Positions 46,880 through 58,754 are shown, counted from the first letter of the stretch. The stretch: 64,000 bases of DNA from Bettongia penicillata ogilbyi (GCA_023548195.1 JAJHZJ010000496.1:2872001-2936000); one strand, 5' to 3'. Notes: a model not told the origin generated them from the sequence alone. A program made the numbers and translations.

Positions 46880-47320
46880 CTTCATCTCAGAGGAGCAAAA
46901 TGACATGACTCCGTTAGAGTCAAGTCTGACTGTGGCTGATGAGCTCAGAATGCTCTGCCACAGGTTGAGCACAAATAGTCCATGTGAACATTTGGGGTGG
47001 ATTCTCTACATTTGTGCATCTTGCATTTCTTTTGAGCTATTTCCATTCTGCTTTGTTCATCAAGCACAGCACTTTCTCTGACGTGGGCATGCCATGCTGA
47101 GCGGTCCTGTGCCACTGTCTCCCATGTCCCTACAATCAATTCCAAAGTTCTTAAGAGAGACCTTGAGAGTGTCCTTGTATTGCTTCTTGTGACCACCACA
47201 TGAATGCTTGTCCTGTGTGAGTTCTCCACAAAATAGTCTTTTTGGCAAGCACACATCATGCATTCAAACAACATGGCCAACTCATTAGAGCTGCGCGCTC
47301 TGAAGCAGAGTCTGAATGCT
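46880..47320 (-). mobile_element. Non-LTR retrotransposon ORF C-terminus with zinc-finger remnant
   Basis: Two overlapping minus-strand frames cover one decayed protein end. One (47060-47263) reads LPKRLFCGEL then KKQYKDTLKVSLKNFGID. The other (46945-47280) reads GTWETVAQDRSAWHAHVR and ends CSTCGRAF. Together they match the C-terminal region of endonuclease-reverse transcriptases of RTE-like LINEs: a KRxYKDxLK block, then WExxAxDRxxWR, then a CxxC zinc finger. At least one frameshift separates the halves. The exact clade is uncertain. Confidence 0.78.
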
Positions 47321-47574
47321 TGGCATTTACTTAATATAGTAAATGTTTATTAAACAAGTGAATGATTATTTCTTCTTTCCTTTGTTTTTTATATTTGAGA
47401 CTTACTTGTTTTAGAAATAGACACTTCTACAAAAAACCTTTATACATATTATAAAAAAGACATCTTCCAAAGACCAGTCAACTACTTGAATCAGCAGGAA
47501 AAGTGATTCATTCTCATTCTTCATTATTATTTTCCACTCAAGCTCTTAGTTTCTCAAGGGAGTGTGATCTAGTG

Positions 47575-47945
47575 TCACAGAGTCATAGATTAGAGGCTGA
47601 ATGAAGCTTAGAGGTCATCAGGATTAATACTCTCAAAATTCTATAGATGAGGAGACTGAGGATGAGGGGAGTTATATCATGTGCCCAACCCCCCCCCCCC
47701 AGGTGGCAGGTGGCAGAGGAGGGAGGTGAACCTATCAGGTCTCCAAACTCCAGGGACAGTGTTCTCCCACACCCCAAGCATTCAACAGTCAGAAAATCTG
47801 CATTCTAATATTGGTCTGCCACATGTCAGCTGTATGACTGGGGAGATGTCTTCATTCTCAGGGCCTCAGTTTCCTTCTCTGTCAAATGAGAGCATTGAGT
47901 AGCATGATGTAAGGTCTTTTCTAGTTGATACTCTGTGATGATTCT
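47575..47945. repeat. Reversed then forward MIR-like SINEs, with a C-run
   Basis: Reversed copy at about 47575-47775 ('tatagatgaggagactgagg') and forward copy at about 47785-47945 ('gcctcagtttccttctctgt'). A run of C at about 47689-47700 lies inside the first. Confidence 0.82.
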
Positions 47946-48094
47946 TTTAAAGTCTTGATATCCTCTTGTTAAAGGGTTAGGGATTTCACTGGAAGAGAGA
48001 ACTCCCAGGTGAGGAAAGTCTCTCTTCCAATGCAGGTGAGAACCTTCTCTGCAACTAAAAGTCTCAGACAACTGCAGTGAGCACCAAGACATAA

Positions 48095-48375
48095 AATAGC
48101 TTGCTGAGGGTCACGCAGTGAGAGAGTGTAGAGGCAGTATTTGAACCCGGGTCCTCCTGGCTTTTAGACTGACGTTTCATCTACCACTCTATGCCAGCTG
48201 TCTTTGTGGAAGGGGGGAGGGGAAGGGAATGGAAGAAAGGTGAGAGAGAGGGAGGGAGGGAGGGAGAATAGGAAGAAGGGGGTAGAGGAGGAGGAGGAGA
48301 ATAAGGGAGGATGAGGAGGGAAGAGAAAAGGGGAAGATGAAGAAAAGGGGTAAGAGAAAGGGAGAGGGGCGAGAC
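48095..48375. repeat. Reversed SINE end and GA-rich tract
   Basis: A SINE end (about 48095-48195, 'gagggtcacgcagtgagaga') runs into about 165 bases of almost pure purine (48205-48370). Pro/Ser-rich minus-strand frames here come from the tract. Confidence 0.88.
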
Positions 48376-48379
48376 TGAG

Positions 48380-49395
48380 AGTCTGTGCGTTTGAAGCAAA
48401 AACAGAACAAAACTATCTTGAGCCCCTGGATCAGAGACACTCAGAATCTCAGAAGTAATAAAAAGAGGAGAGTGAGCGCACCATCAAACCGCAGCTTTTT
48501 CTAAAGCAACCAGAACTGAAGAAACCTGAAAAGGGCTTGCCTTGGGGAGAAGGCAACATGGGCTGCCTTTCAAAGCATCCTGCATCAGTTGCACAATCCC
48601 CTTCGCGCTGTTATCTTTGACCACCGCATTAGCCAAAGACTTTCTGTTTGAAGAGCTCTCGAGGATGATGCCTGAGAAAGGGCAAAGTCATTTTCTTTAT
48701 CCATTGGGCTCCCTCCTCATAGGCACACCTGCTTAATCCAAAGCATTCTCTCTCAGATCAAGTGATCCTTAGGCAATAATGACATTTATCACCCACAAAT
48801 ACTTGGAACAGTTTGGGGCAAAATGAAACCTCTTGCATTCCAGAATTCATCCTAGCAACAGCAGCATGCCTAGGGTTGCAGCACACATCATGTATGGGGA
48901 AGATGCTACAGGCTTATAGCTCCAGGTGGGTTTTTAAGCAAAGATTCTCCAGGATACAAGAAGCAAAACTAATTCTGTTGCTCCAAAGGTACCTTGGATC
49001 ACCCAAGGAAGCTCTGAGGGAGATACAGTCTGCCATTGTTTTCTGCTACCTCTCAGCATGACTCCTGGGTTACCCAGATGCTTGAGCCAGTCTGATCTTG
49101 GGGTCCATTTAAATGATGTAAGAAATGACTACAGAACAGACTTATAGTTAGGAAGCAAAGCGAGGACCGTTGGAAATGAATTCAGAAATAGATGTCATTC
49201 AACAGTCCCTTTGGGCTTTAATGAATTCAGCCACAGCAGGCTGTGCATCAGCAGCCTGTCAGCCATGTGTCACCCTAGAATCCAGATTTCTTATTATCAG
49301 GGATGTGGCAGGCTCCATCAGTAAAGCAACAAGGAAAACATGGAGACAGCCACTGAGGGGCTGAAGGACCTCTGGGGAAGAGGAGTCTTCTTATC
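48380..49395. other. Repeat-free intronic stretch with raised CpG
   Basis: No repeat or exon was recognised. CpGs cluster at 48475-48665 ('gtgagcgcaccatcaaaccg', 'cccttcgcgctgttatcttt', 'ccaccgcattagcc', 'ctctcgagg'), unusual for this window. It could be an intronic regulatory element. Confidence 0.35.
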
Positions 49396-49399
49396 CCAA

Positions 49400-50050
49400 A
49401 GGAGGGCTGGTTGGAAAAATAAAGGCAGCAAAGTGGGATGGCCATTGACTTTGAAGTGAGAGAGCCTGGGTTAATAAGAATGGTGTGACTGGGTAGGTCA
49501 CTGGGCACCGGTGATTCCTTCTGTCCAATGAGAGGGTTGGACCCGATGCTCTTCTCTTCTAAATTCCTGTTCCAAATCTATGATCTCTCTTGATAGGTGG
49601 AGAGTATAGGTACAACTGAACTCGGAAGTCAGAAGACCCCAGGGCCCAATCTTGCCTCAGAAATTTACTTATTGAGTGGTTCTGGGGAAGTCACTTAACT
49701 TGCCTGTGCCTCAGTTTCTTCACCTTCAAAATGGAGAAAGGCTTTGGACTCAATCAATGCCATCCAAATCTGTGATTGGATCCTCACAGCCTTAATCACT
49801 TCAACATTTTTCTCCTCATATGCTAAATAATAGCTATACTCAGCAACTAAATTCTAAGTTCTAGGAATGGTTTGTATTGATAGAAAGAACATCCTAGAGT
49901 TGGTGTGTGTATGGAGGGGAGGACTGGAAATTGCACTGGATTTGAAGCCAAATGACCTGATTTTAAATTCCAACTCTGCCTTTTATTGCCTATGTGACCT
50001 TGGGGAATTCATTTCCTTTCCTCTGGGCTTCAGTTGAGGGGATTGTACTA
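49400..50050 (+). repeat. Three forward MIR-like SINE fragments
   Basis: Copies at about 49430-49580, 49600-49780 ('gtgcctcagtttcttcacct') and 49935-50045 ('tatgtgaccttggggaattc'). Confidence 0.78.
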
Positions 50051-50054
50051 GATT

Positions 50055-50290
50055 GGGGCTTCTTAACCTTTTATTGTGTGTGTCTCATAGACCATTTTAA
50101 TAATATGGTGAAACCTATGGGCTCCTCAAAAATCATGTTCTTTAAATTATTGAAAGAAATGCCAAATTTCAGTTAGAGTTTTTAGTGAAAACAAATATGT
50201 AATTTTTTCTCCATCTCCATGACATTCTGAAATCTATTAACATTGTGGGCACCAATGGACCCAAAGGTAAGATCCCCTTGACTCAATGAC
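50055..50290. mobile_element. DNA-transposon-like element
   Basis: 'ggggcttcttaaccttttat', 'ggtgaaacctatgggctcct' and 'caccaatggacccaaagg' give recognisable ends and middle of the same family as 9855-10025 and 32350-32515. Confidence 0.6.
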
Positions 50291-50659
50291 CTCCAGGGTA
50301 TTTTCAAGCTCTAAATCCTATCTACTGTCCGTAACTTATCAGAATACATTTGGTTAAATATGATGGAAGTTTGCTCAGCCCATAACCTCAGGCCAACCAT
50401 TTTTCTCCTTCATATATTAGGATTAGTGAACATTTTGAAATTAGAATTAATATGGAGGTGTTCTATTAGTTTTCCAAAACATAACTAAGTTAATTCAGTT
50501 TTCAGATATAATACAGTGATTCCAAGAAAATCCAATTCTTGTTTTCCTGGGAGAAGGAAGAACACCATGTTTATTTTTCTCTGCTATGCTCCTGGCAAAT
50601 AAAGGCATGCCCCTCCATCCATGTCAAGAGGCAACACCACAGGCAGCTGGCAGTCAGTC

Positions 50660-50945
50660 TCGATTCTCCCAATGACTATATGATTTTACTTTATTTTATT
50701 TTTACTAATTTATTTGTTTTAGTTTTCTACAATCATTTCCATAAGTCTTAGAGTTTCTCCCCCTCCCTCCCTGAGACAGCATGTACTCTTATATGGTTTC
50801 TATACATACATTCTTATTAAACATATTTTCACATTGGAATGACTGTGATTCTGAACACTTCACAACCTTTGTGTGGTTCCGTTACACCCATGTGACATGC
50901 AAATGTGAGAACAAATGGCAACAAAGACCTCCCAATTATATGATC
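50660..50945. repeat. Possible LINE-derived fragment
   Basis: The pyrimidine-rich 'ctccccctccctccctgaga' and 'cagcatgtactcttatatgg' resemble 31290-31490 ('cttccccttcccagagagcc'). Weak evidence. Confidence 0.35.
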
Positions 50946-51034
50946 ACTGGTTATGACAACTGTAGTGCAGTATGACAAAATATTCTCATCCAGACTTTGG
51001 GAAGGAGGAAGGCTCTACAAAAGGACAAAGTGGA

Positions 51035-51670
51035 AGTCGTGGAGACATATGGAATGGCTGGAATTTGGAGATGGAAGGGAGCCTCAGTGGCCCTCTTCTT
51101 CAAGCCCACCCTGGAAAAAGAATCCCCACTACAACATGTTCAACACATGGCCATCCAGCTTCTTCTTGAAGACCTACAGAGAGGGGACACATTTCCCTTA
51201 GGGGAGGACTATGTCACATTTACACTGCTCAAACTGTTAGGAAGCCATTTAAAAAAATTTTAAATAAAGCTAATATTTTCCACTTTGCATGGCCTAGTGG
51301 ATACTTGGGTACTGGACTTGATTTCAAGACACATACTAGCTGTATGACATGGGACAAGACACTTTAACCTCTGTGATTTAGTTTCCCCATCTGAAAATGA
51401 GGGTTTAGATGCTATGTTAGGTCATTTCCCTACATCTTTGGCCCTGTCATTCCACCCACTGGGGCCAAACAGAGCATGTCCAATACTCTTCCACATGACA
51501 GGCCTTTAAATATATAGAGGAGGGGAATGATGGTGCTTCCTCGAAGTTTTCTCTGTTCTAGAATGAATACACTGAGTTCTTTCAACCGATTTTAACAAGG
51601 AATGAAATAGAGGTTTCCCTCTGGAGCTTCCCCACCCTTCTGTGGAGAACTTTCCTGTCATGGAGAACCT
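51035..51670 (-). mobile_element. CR1/L3-type LINE 3' region, reverse, split by a SINE
   Basis: The left piece (51060-51245) runs 'tggagatggaagggagcctc', 'catggccatccagcttcttc', 'ctcaaactgttaggaagcca'. The right piece (about 51450-51670) resumes with 'ccactggggccaaacagagc' and 'ccacatgacaggcctttaaa'. A forward SINE (51280-51445) lies between and is younger. Confidence 0.87.
51280..51445 (+). repeat. MIR-like SINE nested in CR1/L3
   Basis: 'gcatggcctagtggatactt', 'tagctgtatgacatgggaca', 'tttccccatctgaaaatgag'. Confidence 0.85.
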
Positions 51671-51679
51671 TGGTCTTCT

Positions 51680-51985
51680 GAGACAGTGTGGTAGAGTGGA
51701 GAGGATTATGACTCTGAGGCTAGAGGCTCTGGGTCCAGTCCCTGACTCTGCCATTTGCTCACCACATGACCTTGACCAAAATGGAATGAGGAGTTTGGGC
51801 CAGATGATCTTCAAGTACCTTTCCCTGTCTAAACTGATGATCTGATGACCCCTTTGTTTATTCCGGATGATTTGCTAAGAGACATCCCTCCAATAGAATG
51901 TAAGGCCAGTGAGGGCTGGCGATGTTTCCTTTTTTCTCTGTATTCCCAGAATATAACACAGTACCTGTCAACAATCATGCTTAAT
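51680..51985 (+). repeat. MIR-like SINE then L2 tail
   Basis: The SINE is at about 51680-51845 ('gacagtgtggtagagtggag', 'caccacatgaccttgacc'). The L2 tail is at about 51880-51985. Confidence 0.8.
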
Positions 51986-51989
51986 ATAT

Positions 51990-52226
51990 GCTATGTGAGT
52001 GAATGAATAATAATAAATAGGATTTATATAGCACTTTAAGGTTGGTAAAGCACTTTACAAATATTATCTCATCTTATCCTCACAATAAACTTGAGAGGTA
52101 GGTACTATTATTATCCCTATTTTATAGGTAAAGAAAATGTGGCAGATGGAGGTTAGCTAAATGACTTGCCCAGGGTCACATAGCTAGTAAATGTCTAAGG
52201 CAGGATTTGAACTCAGATCTTCCTGA
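51990..52226 (-). repeat. MIR-like SINE, reverse, full length
   Basis: 'ggatttatatagcactttaa', 'ctattattatccctatttta', 'gcccagggtcacatagctag', 'tcagatcttcctgattct'. It directly abuts a forward SINE to form an inverted pair. Confidence 0.93.
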
Positions 52227-52228
52227 TT

Positions 52229-52460
52229 CTGGGGCAGTTAGGTGGTGCAGTGGATAAAAGTCCAGGCCTGGAGGACAACTCATCTTCCTGGGTTCAAATC
52301 TGGCCTCAGACATTTACCAGCTGTTCTACCCTGAGCAGGTTAATTAACCCTGTTTGCATCAATTTCCTCAACTATAAAATGATCTGGAGAAGGAAATCAC
52401 TATCTAACAACTTGAATCTGGGTCCAATGTTCTATCTACTGTGGCACCGAACAGCTTTAC
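52229..52460 (+). repeat. Core SINE, RTE-tail type, truncated
   Basis: Head 'gcagttaggtggtgcagtgg', 'gttcaaatctggcctcagac', then 'gatctggagaaggaaatcac' before the match to the RTE-like tail is lost. Confidence 0.9.
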
Positions 52461-52754
52461 TAGGTGTGTGAACAAATGAATGAATGCTGGTTTCATTTAC
52501 TTGAAACTAAAAATGAACACATGCAGCTCAAGATCTGAAGTTTGTCTATAGAATAAATGGAATAGATGCCACCCCAGTGTTCTAAATTACTCATAATTTA
52601 CCAATGGGTTGGGTTCCAAAAGTCTACTGGTAAATCCATTGTTTGGGACTGGAGGTATGCTTTACCGTTACATACCTGGTTAGCATTGATGGCCAGCCCA
52701 CAAATGCCAATGGAATCCAAAACATCCCTGACAACAGAACTAACTAGAATTGGG

Positions 52755-52960
52755 TGGTAGGTGATATGGTAGCAAGGGACTTGCATTCAGAGAATGTGGG
52801 TTTAAATCCTGGCTCTGACATTTACCACCTTATGATCTTTGGCAAGTGTTTAAGCTCTTGGGGCCCTAATTCCTCATCTGTAAAATGAAGGTATTGAACC
52901 AAATAACCTCTAACTTCCCATCCAGCTCTAAATCTTTAACCCTATGATCATGTCCTTTCC
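52755..52960 (+). repeat. MIR-like SINE
   Basis: 'atatggtagcaagggacttg', 'ctctgacatttaccacctta', 'aattcctcatctgtaaaatg'. Confidence 0.87.
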
Positions 52961-53309
52961 TCTTTATCTCAACACTCTTTAGATCATTTCTATAGGACTA
53001 TGCAAGAGCATCACTCACTCCTGGCCCAGGCAGGTCAAGGGAAGCATAACATTACAGGAGAGATGTGGCTTACCCATAGGATAGGAGGCACTTAATACAT
53101 ATTCAGTGAGTTACATGGAAAGTGAAGAAATGTGGTGCCACAAATTTTCAGTGAAGTTGACAAATGCCAAACCATTAGGAGGTGCTGGGTTGGATTAAGT
53201 CTGCTCAAAGTTAAAATAAGATATTGACGTGTAGAAATGCCATCCAAATGTTAACTGGGTTTCTTTGCTAATGGGGTATATTAGATTCTGGAGGCCTCAT
53301 CTATTTTAT

Positions 53310-53660
53310 AGGAAAATTATGGAATATCAGAGTTGGAAGGGATATTATGTAGCCCAACCCCTATCTCAACAATAATCAATCTAGGTAATACATATGCAAA
53401 GTATCTTGTAAATTTAAAGGTGCTTTTCTCTCTCTGTATATATGTGTGTGTGTGTATACATATATGCCATATATACATATATATGTGTATACACATGTAT
53501 ATGTACACATATATGTATACACATACACATGTATACACACATCTAACAGGTGGTCATCTCGTCTCTGCCTGAGGACCCCCAATGTGCAGGAGGATCACTA
53601 TTTCTAGATTTTCCCGATATGAAATCAAATTTTGCCTCTTTATGACTTCCACCTAATAAA
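53310..53660 (-). mobile_element. CR1/L3 fragment interrupted by a TA/TG microsatellite
   Basis: The left end 'aatatcagagttggaaggga' is the reversed CR1 3' end. The microsatellite (53430-53540) follows, and 'acaggtggtcatctcgtctc' resumes CR1/L3. Confidence 0.8.
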
Positions 53661-53799
53661 GCAATAGTTTACTTGGTGGACATAGCATGATTAATGATGC
53701 AATCTCCAAGAAAAGGTGCACAGAATTCATGGTCAGTAGATGTCTAGAATAATGGTTAATTAAAAGAGATCAATGGAGTGAAAAAAAATTCTTTGTTTT

Positions 53800-54300
53800 T
53801 GAAAGTCAGTATGCTGAAGTGAAAATAATGCTGGACTTGAGGTCAGAGGGTCTGGATTTGAACTGTAGTGTGGTGAATGGTAACCTGTGTGACCTTGGAC
53901 CAGTCACTGCATTTCTCTAGTATCTGACACTTCTATAGCACTTTGAGATTTGCAAAATGATTTGCATATAAATATATTATCCCTTTTGATCCCCTGTGAA
54001 GTAGATGCTGCTATTTCCATTTTACAAATGGGGAAACTGAGGTTCAGAGAGATTCAATGACCATGTATCACAGTGGTTAGGTAACTGACCACAGAATCAG
54101 GAAGACTTAGGTTTGAATCTTGATTCATTTGCTAACTAGCTAAGTCACCAGGGGTTATCTGCTAAACTTTTTCAGTTTACTCATCTATAAAATGGAGATG
54201 ACAGTAGTAGTATCTCCTTTATACAAAAATTGGAGCATTTAGCAAACTTAAAAGCGCAATAGAAATATCAGTAATTATTAATATAATTATTTTCAACTTG
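53800..54300. repeat. Three MIR-like SINEs in alternating orientation
   Basis: Forward about 53805-53925, reversed about 53930-54062 ('ttttacaaatggggaaactg') and forward about 54063-54290 ('gtttactcatctataaaatg'). Confidence 0.85.
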
Positions 54301-54329
54301 AATTTGAAATTAAGCAAGTAAAGTTTTAC

Positions 54330-54925
54330 TAAATTGTTCATATTCTTTGGTCCAAAGATCCTCTCTGAAGCTTTATCCCAAAGGGATAACTCAGTGGTAT
54401 CAAAATGTTCACAATGATATTTTTTGTAATAGCAAATATACTTTACTGCCTATACAACTTATGGTACATGAATGCAAACAAATATTACTGTGATGAATAG
54501 GATAACAGCTAGCATTAACACGGCTTGTCAATGTTTGCAAGGGGCAGGTAGGTGGTGCAGTGGAGAGAGTGTCAAACCTGGAGTCAGAAAGATTTATCTT
54601 TGTGAGTTCAAAGCTGACTGTAGGTACTTACTGGCTTCGTAAACCTTGGCAAGATACTTCACTCTGTTTGCCTCAGTTTCCTCACATGTAAAATGAGATG
54701 GAGAAAGAAATGGCAAACCACTCCAGTATCTTTGCCAAGAAAACCCCAAGCAGGGTCACAAAGAGTCAGAAACAACTGAAAACAACTCAGCAATACCAAT
54801 GTACCACATTAATACCATGCTAGAAAAAATGAAAGAAAACCTCCTTCCTCTTTAGAAGCAGTAAACTGACTTTTTCCAGGGAATGTACTGATGGAGTTTG
54901 TTGGAGAATACATGCTGAGTCAAAA
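54330..54925 (+). mobile_element. LINE-1 3' remnant split by an RTE-tail SINE
   Basis: 'tttatcccaaagggataact' and 'gttcacaatgatattttttg' correspond to the LINE-1 segment preserved at 23410-23590. A forward SINE at 54541-54795 (head 'gcaggtaggtggtgcagtgg', tail 'atctttgccaagaaaacccc') follows. More L1-like sequence lies to about 54925. Confidence 0.65.
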
Positions 54926-54929
54926 CAAA

Positions 54930-55980
54930 ACATAGCAAGAAATGAAAGAAATGGTATCTTTGAATTTGACAATCTCTAAGGTCTATTCTAGCTCCAGACT
55001 CTATGTTATTCTGCTGGCCAGCCCCCTCATGAGAAAGGACATTTGGGGACCCTTCAAATCTAATGACTTAATTGGGAGCTGCTCCAAATCTATCTTGCCT
55101 CCTGCCGCCATGTTGGAGAATTTAGCTACAAGCATCTCTGACCTCTTTCAGATAAGGTCCTTAAATACTTCTCCAAAGTCTGGAAAACTTTTGAAGATGC
55201 CTCTTCATTCCCTGTCAAAATTTGATTTATCTGTAGCTATGTGAAAGAGGGCATCTGAAAATGCTGCTTTGTATGGCTTCCTTCCAAAGGAGACCAACAG
55301 ACTAACGGAGCTCCTCAGCAGTGTGTCCACTTACTCAGAGCCAGGGCTTTCTATTAAGATGAAAAAGAACAAAACACCTCCAGTTTTTTTCTGAGAAAGG
55401 AAATCATTTCTATGAGTCATACTGTTCTTAGGGAGGAAGGCAAAAAAAATAGAAGTCAAACCTTTAAGTACTGGTAAATAATGGCCTGTTGAGACTCTAA
55501 GAACCAGATTTTCCTTGTCATGAATGAAGAGTTGTTTTGTAAAACTTATAAACTTATCCATTCTGACTAACGTCAGTGTAATTTGGCCTTTGGGGGTTCA
55601 GAGACCAAGCTTCTCAAGTGCTCCTCCTCTAATCTCTTTTAATTTTGGCTCTGCAGTTGAAATCTATTTTACATTATATTATGTAAACCCAAGCAAATGG
55701 AGAGACAAAGTGACCTTCAAATGACAAACATCCAGAACTGCCATTTTAGGACCAAGGTAGAGCTGAGTGGAATTAGAGACTTTTCTCTTGGCCAATTTTT
55801 TTTCCTTTTCAGTTTTGCTAGCAGTGACTGCTTTGCCCTACCTGCTACCACTGCCAAGTTTAATCTAAAAATAAACCTGGGACTCAGACTTTTGACTAGT
55901 TAGCAAAGAGTGTCCTTGAGAGAAGTGAGAAAGAAGTTTCTTGTATGGCCAGAAAGCAGGTTATGTGAAGTCCCTGGAAT
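54930..55980. other. Unassigned intronic sequence
   Basis: No repeat named. The 100-codon frame at 54942-55244 has no domain and no matching splice phase to PLD1. Confidence 0.5.
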
Positions 55981-55984
55981 TTCA

Positions 55985-56100
55985 TTGGTGCACTGGAAAA
56001 GCATCTGATAAATACCTCCTATGGGCCAGGCACAGTGATAGGCATTGAGGATACAGAGATGAAAGGTAAAAAATTCCTGGAAGACCTATTACATTCCATT
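55985..56100 (-). repeat. L2 3' end, reverse
   Basis: 'gataaatacctcctatgggc' then 'caggcacagtgataggcatt'. Confidence 0.83.
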
Positions 56101-56104
56101 AGAT

Positions 56105-57235
56105 GGGAACATATCTGGGTTGCTTAGGGGCTGTGAGCCCAGCACTTCCCTGGGAAGCCTGTTTGGACTGGTTGAGGAACTTGGTCATGCCTTTTGGCAC
56201 TTTTATAGAACTACTGAGATGGTTGGAACCAAAGAGTTGAGTGTCTGGCAGTGGAAAGGAAAGGACTTTATAGCTAAACTCCTGAGAAAAAAATTGATTG
56301 GACTAGAAGCCTTGTTATTTATCTCTCCTTCCCAGCCCCATCCCACCAAGGCTGGAAGGGCCTTATGAACTTCATAGGGTACAGTAGATTTGGACTTCTT
56401 CTTTGGTTTCTTGGATAACAGTGTCTGTATTGGGTGCCAACGACAGATTGGAAAAGATGAGGAAAGACCATTCAAGTCTCTACATAGAGCGACAGCAGAA
56501 GAGCTCCACACACCCAAGGGGAATTCCATATGTCTTAGAAGATTTAGTTTCTTTATGTCTCTCAAATCTAGCTAAGAAGCCTGAGTTTAACTTAAAAGAA
56601 ATGGGTAGAATTCAGTGATAAGACATACTGTGACCACAAAGGGGATCAACACAAGCAAAAAAAATTGGAAAAATTAGTAACAGCTCATTTTTTCCTGTAC
56701 TTTCATAGAAAATTCTAAAGTATTAGTGCAATATAGCAAATATAACAAAATTTCTGAGTTGGGAAAATGTAGATTTCCCTTCAGATAGAGCACAGATAGC
56801 TTATATCAAGTCAAGTGGGTATCATCTAGGATGGGGTAAACAAATGGCGGATCCCAACACTGGCCAACTATAAACATGCCTGGGATTGCATAATTTCCAT
56901 CACTGGACTAGTCCATCATTACAATTCTCTTTATCAGGGAAACTTTGAGTGCCTTTGGTCTGAGGCCATACAAAAGTCATTCAGACGTGATCCTTGACGT
57001 CATTCTATACTACCAATTAGACAGTCTGCTTCACAACACTAAAGCTATTTTTTCATTATGTCCAAAAGACAGAGCCTGGAGCAAAGTGGCAAACAAATAA
57101 ATACTTCTGTTTTGAATAGTATGCAACTGTTTCTGGGATTGCTAATTTGACATTGGTGTGTATAAATCACTGTTATTTTCTTGCTTATTATACCATAGGC
57201 TTCCCCAACACTTCCTAGGACCTAGCCAACTCTGT
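56105..57235. other. Unassigned intronic sequence
   Basis: No exon or named repeat. The 120-codon minus frame (56203-56565) has no recognisable domain and is not PLD1 sequence. Confidence 0.5.
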
Positions 57236-57239
57236 GTAC

Positions 57240-57480
57240 TTGGGATTTTCAGACAGGGGAATCTGAGAGTTGGAAAACACCTCAAAGGTCATCTAGTCGA
57301 ACCAATATGAAAGGAATCCTCACTTTTAACACATATAAGTAAAGAGATCAAAATCATCCAGACATCTAGCGGTGGGGAAGACCTTAGCTCTCCTAATTTA
57401 CTTAAACTCTCTCACGTTATAAAATAAGAAAACAGAAGGTTAAGAAGATAAATAGATGTTTCCAAATTCAAACAGGGTGC
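57240..57480 (-). repeat. CR1/L3 fragment and SINE remnant, reverse
   Basis: 'tctgagagttggaaaacacc' and 'tcaaaggtcatctagtcgaa' are the reversed CR1 end. 'aaaataagaaaacagaaggt' near 57420 is SINE-like. Confidence 0.65.
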
Positions 57481-57501
57481 AAGCATCCTCAGGAATGATC
57501 A

Positions 57502-57762
<261 letters not shown>

Positions 57763-57899
57763 TTAAAGATGACATTGGAAAAAATGTTTATTGCTTTGAC
57801 AGGCATATCGGTTTAACTTATTCACAAGTAATTCATAGGCATAACCGTCACCAATCTAATAATATTGATAACAGATTACCATCCAACCCCATCATTTTA

Positions 57900-58078
57900 C
57901 AAGGTGACTGTCTCTGACTCTGCAGGTCTCAGTTTCCTCAACTGTAAAATGAGGATAATAACAGCACCTACCTTGGAGGATTTTTATGAGGATCAAATGA
58001 GATAGTATTTGAAAAATGCTTAGCACAGTATTTGGCACACAGTAGGCACTTAATAAATATTAGCTATTATTCCAATTA
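57900..58078 (+). repeat. MIR-like SINE with L2-like tail
   Basis: 'gtttcctcaactgtaaaatg', 'tttttatgaggatcaaatga', 'cacagtatttggcacacagt', 'aggcacttaataaatattag'. Confidence 0.93.
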
Positions 58079-58145
58079 GTGTGAACAATGAATTCCTCAA
58101 AGTGGTCATGTAATTTTAAATTTGCACTGTGTCTTTCCATTGGAT

Positions 58146-58147
<2 letters not shown>

Positions 58148-58199
<52 letters not shown>

Positions 58200-58220
58200 C
58201 ATATATATATATATATATAA
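58148..58220. repeat. (TA)n(TG)n(TA)n microsatellite
   Basis: A TG run of about 32 bases flanked by TA runs on both sides. Confidence 0.97.
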
Positions 58221-58434
58221 AACCAATGACCATATTTTACATGATTGCAACTTTGAATGGTGAGGATTCAAATACAGTCCGCCACTTCACAGGATCCATA
58301 ATTTGCACCAATGGGATTTGGCTTAACTTATTCAAAAGCAGTTTTCTATAAACAGGTAACAACAGGGACAACGTGACTGCTTCTAATAAAATTGTTCTTG
58401 GTCTTCCCCAGTTCCTTCCAAATGGGTGACCATG

Positions 58435-58625
58435 AGTTTCCTATAAATGAGATACAGTGGATAAAGCACTGTATTCATTTAGAATCAAAGGGTATGGTGG
58501 ATCCGATGTTTGATCCCATGGCAATGATTTGCCATATAAATTTATCTCTCTGGGTTTCAGCTTCATCAACTAGAGAAACAAGGAGATTGGGTCAAATGCT
58601 CTTTCACCTCCCAGTCTAGGATATC
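58435..58625 (+). repeat. MIR-like SINE fragment
   Basis: 'agatacagtggataaagcac' then 'ctctgggtttcagcttcatc' match the head and core in order. Confidence 0.72.
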
Positions 58626-58704
58626 ATTTGCCATGAACCCATCACTGCTCTCCTTCTCTGGTAACCAAAAATAATCAAAGGTGAATAAGAAACAAATCAC
58701 TTAC

Positions 58705-58754
58705 TCTCAGATTTTAATTGTCCAATGATGGAATTTTCTCCCCTGCACATGGTT
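58705..58754 (-). CDS. PLD1: Phospholipase D1, fifth-from-last coding exon (50 bases)
   Basis: A small exon too short to appear as an open reading frame on its own. One base completes the Arg of the upstream exon, followed by 16 codons reading TMCRGENSIIGQLKSE, and one base of a split Ile. Acceptor 'aatatttccag', donor 'gtaagtgat'. The same peptide precedes the WINYISF block in human PLD1. The phase fits the next exon exactly (A|TT). It connects the first catalytic half to the second HKD domain. Confidence 0.97.

Noticed and set aside
58088..58351. 87-codon frame with Cys-Val and Tyr-Ile repeats
   Set aside because: A translation of the TA/TG microsatellite in a PLD1 intron.
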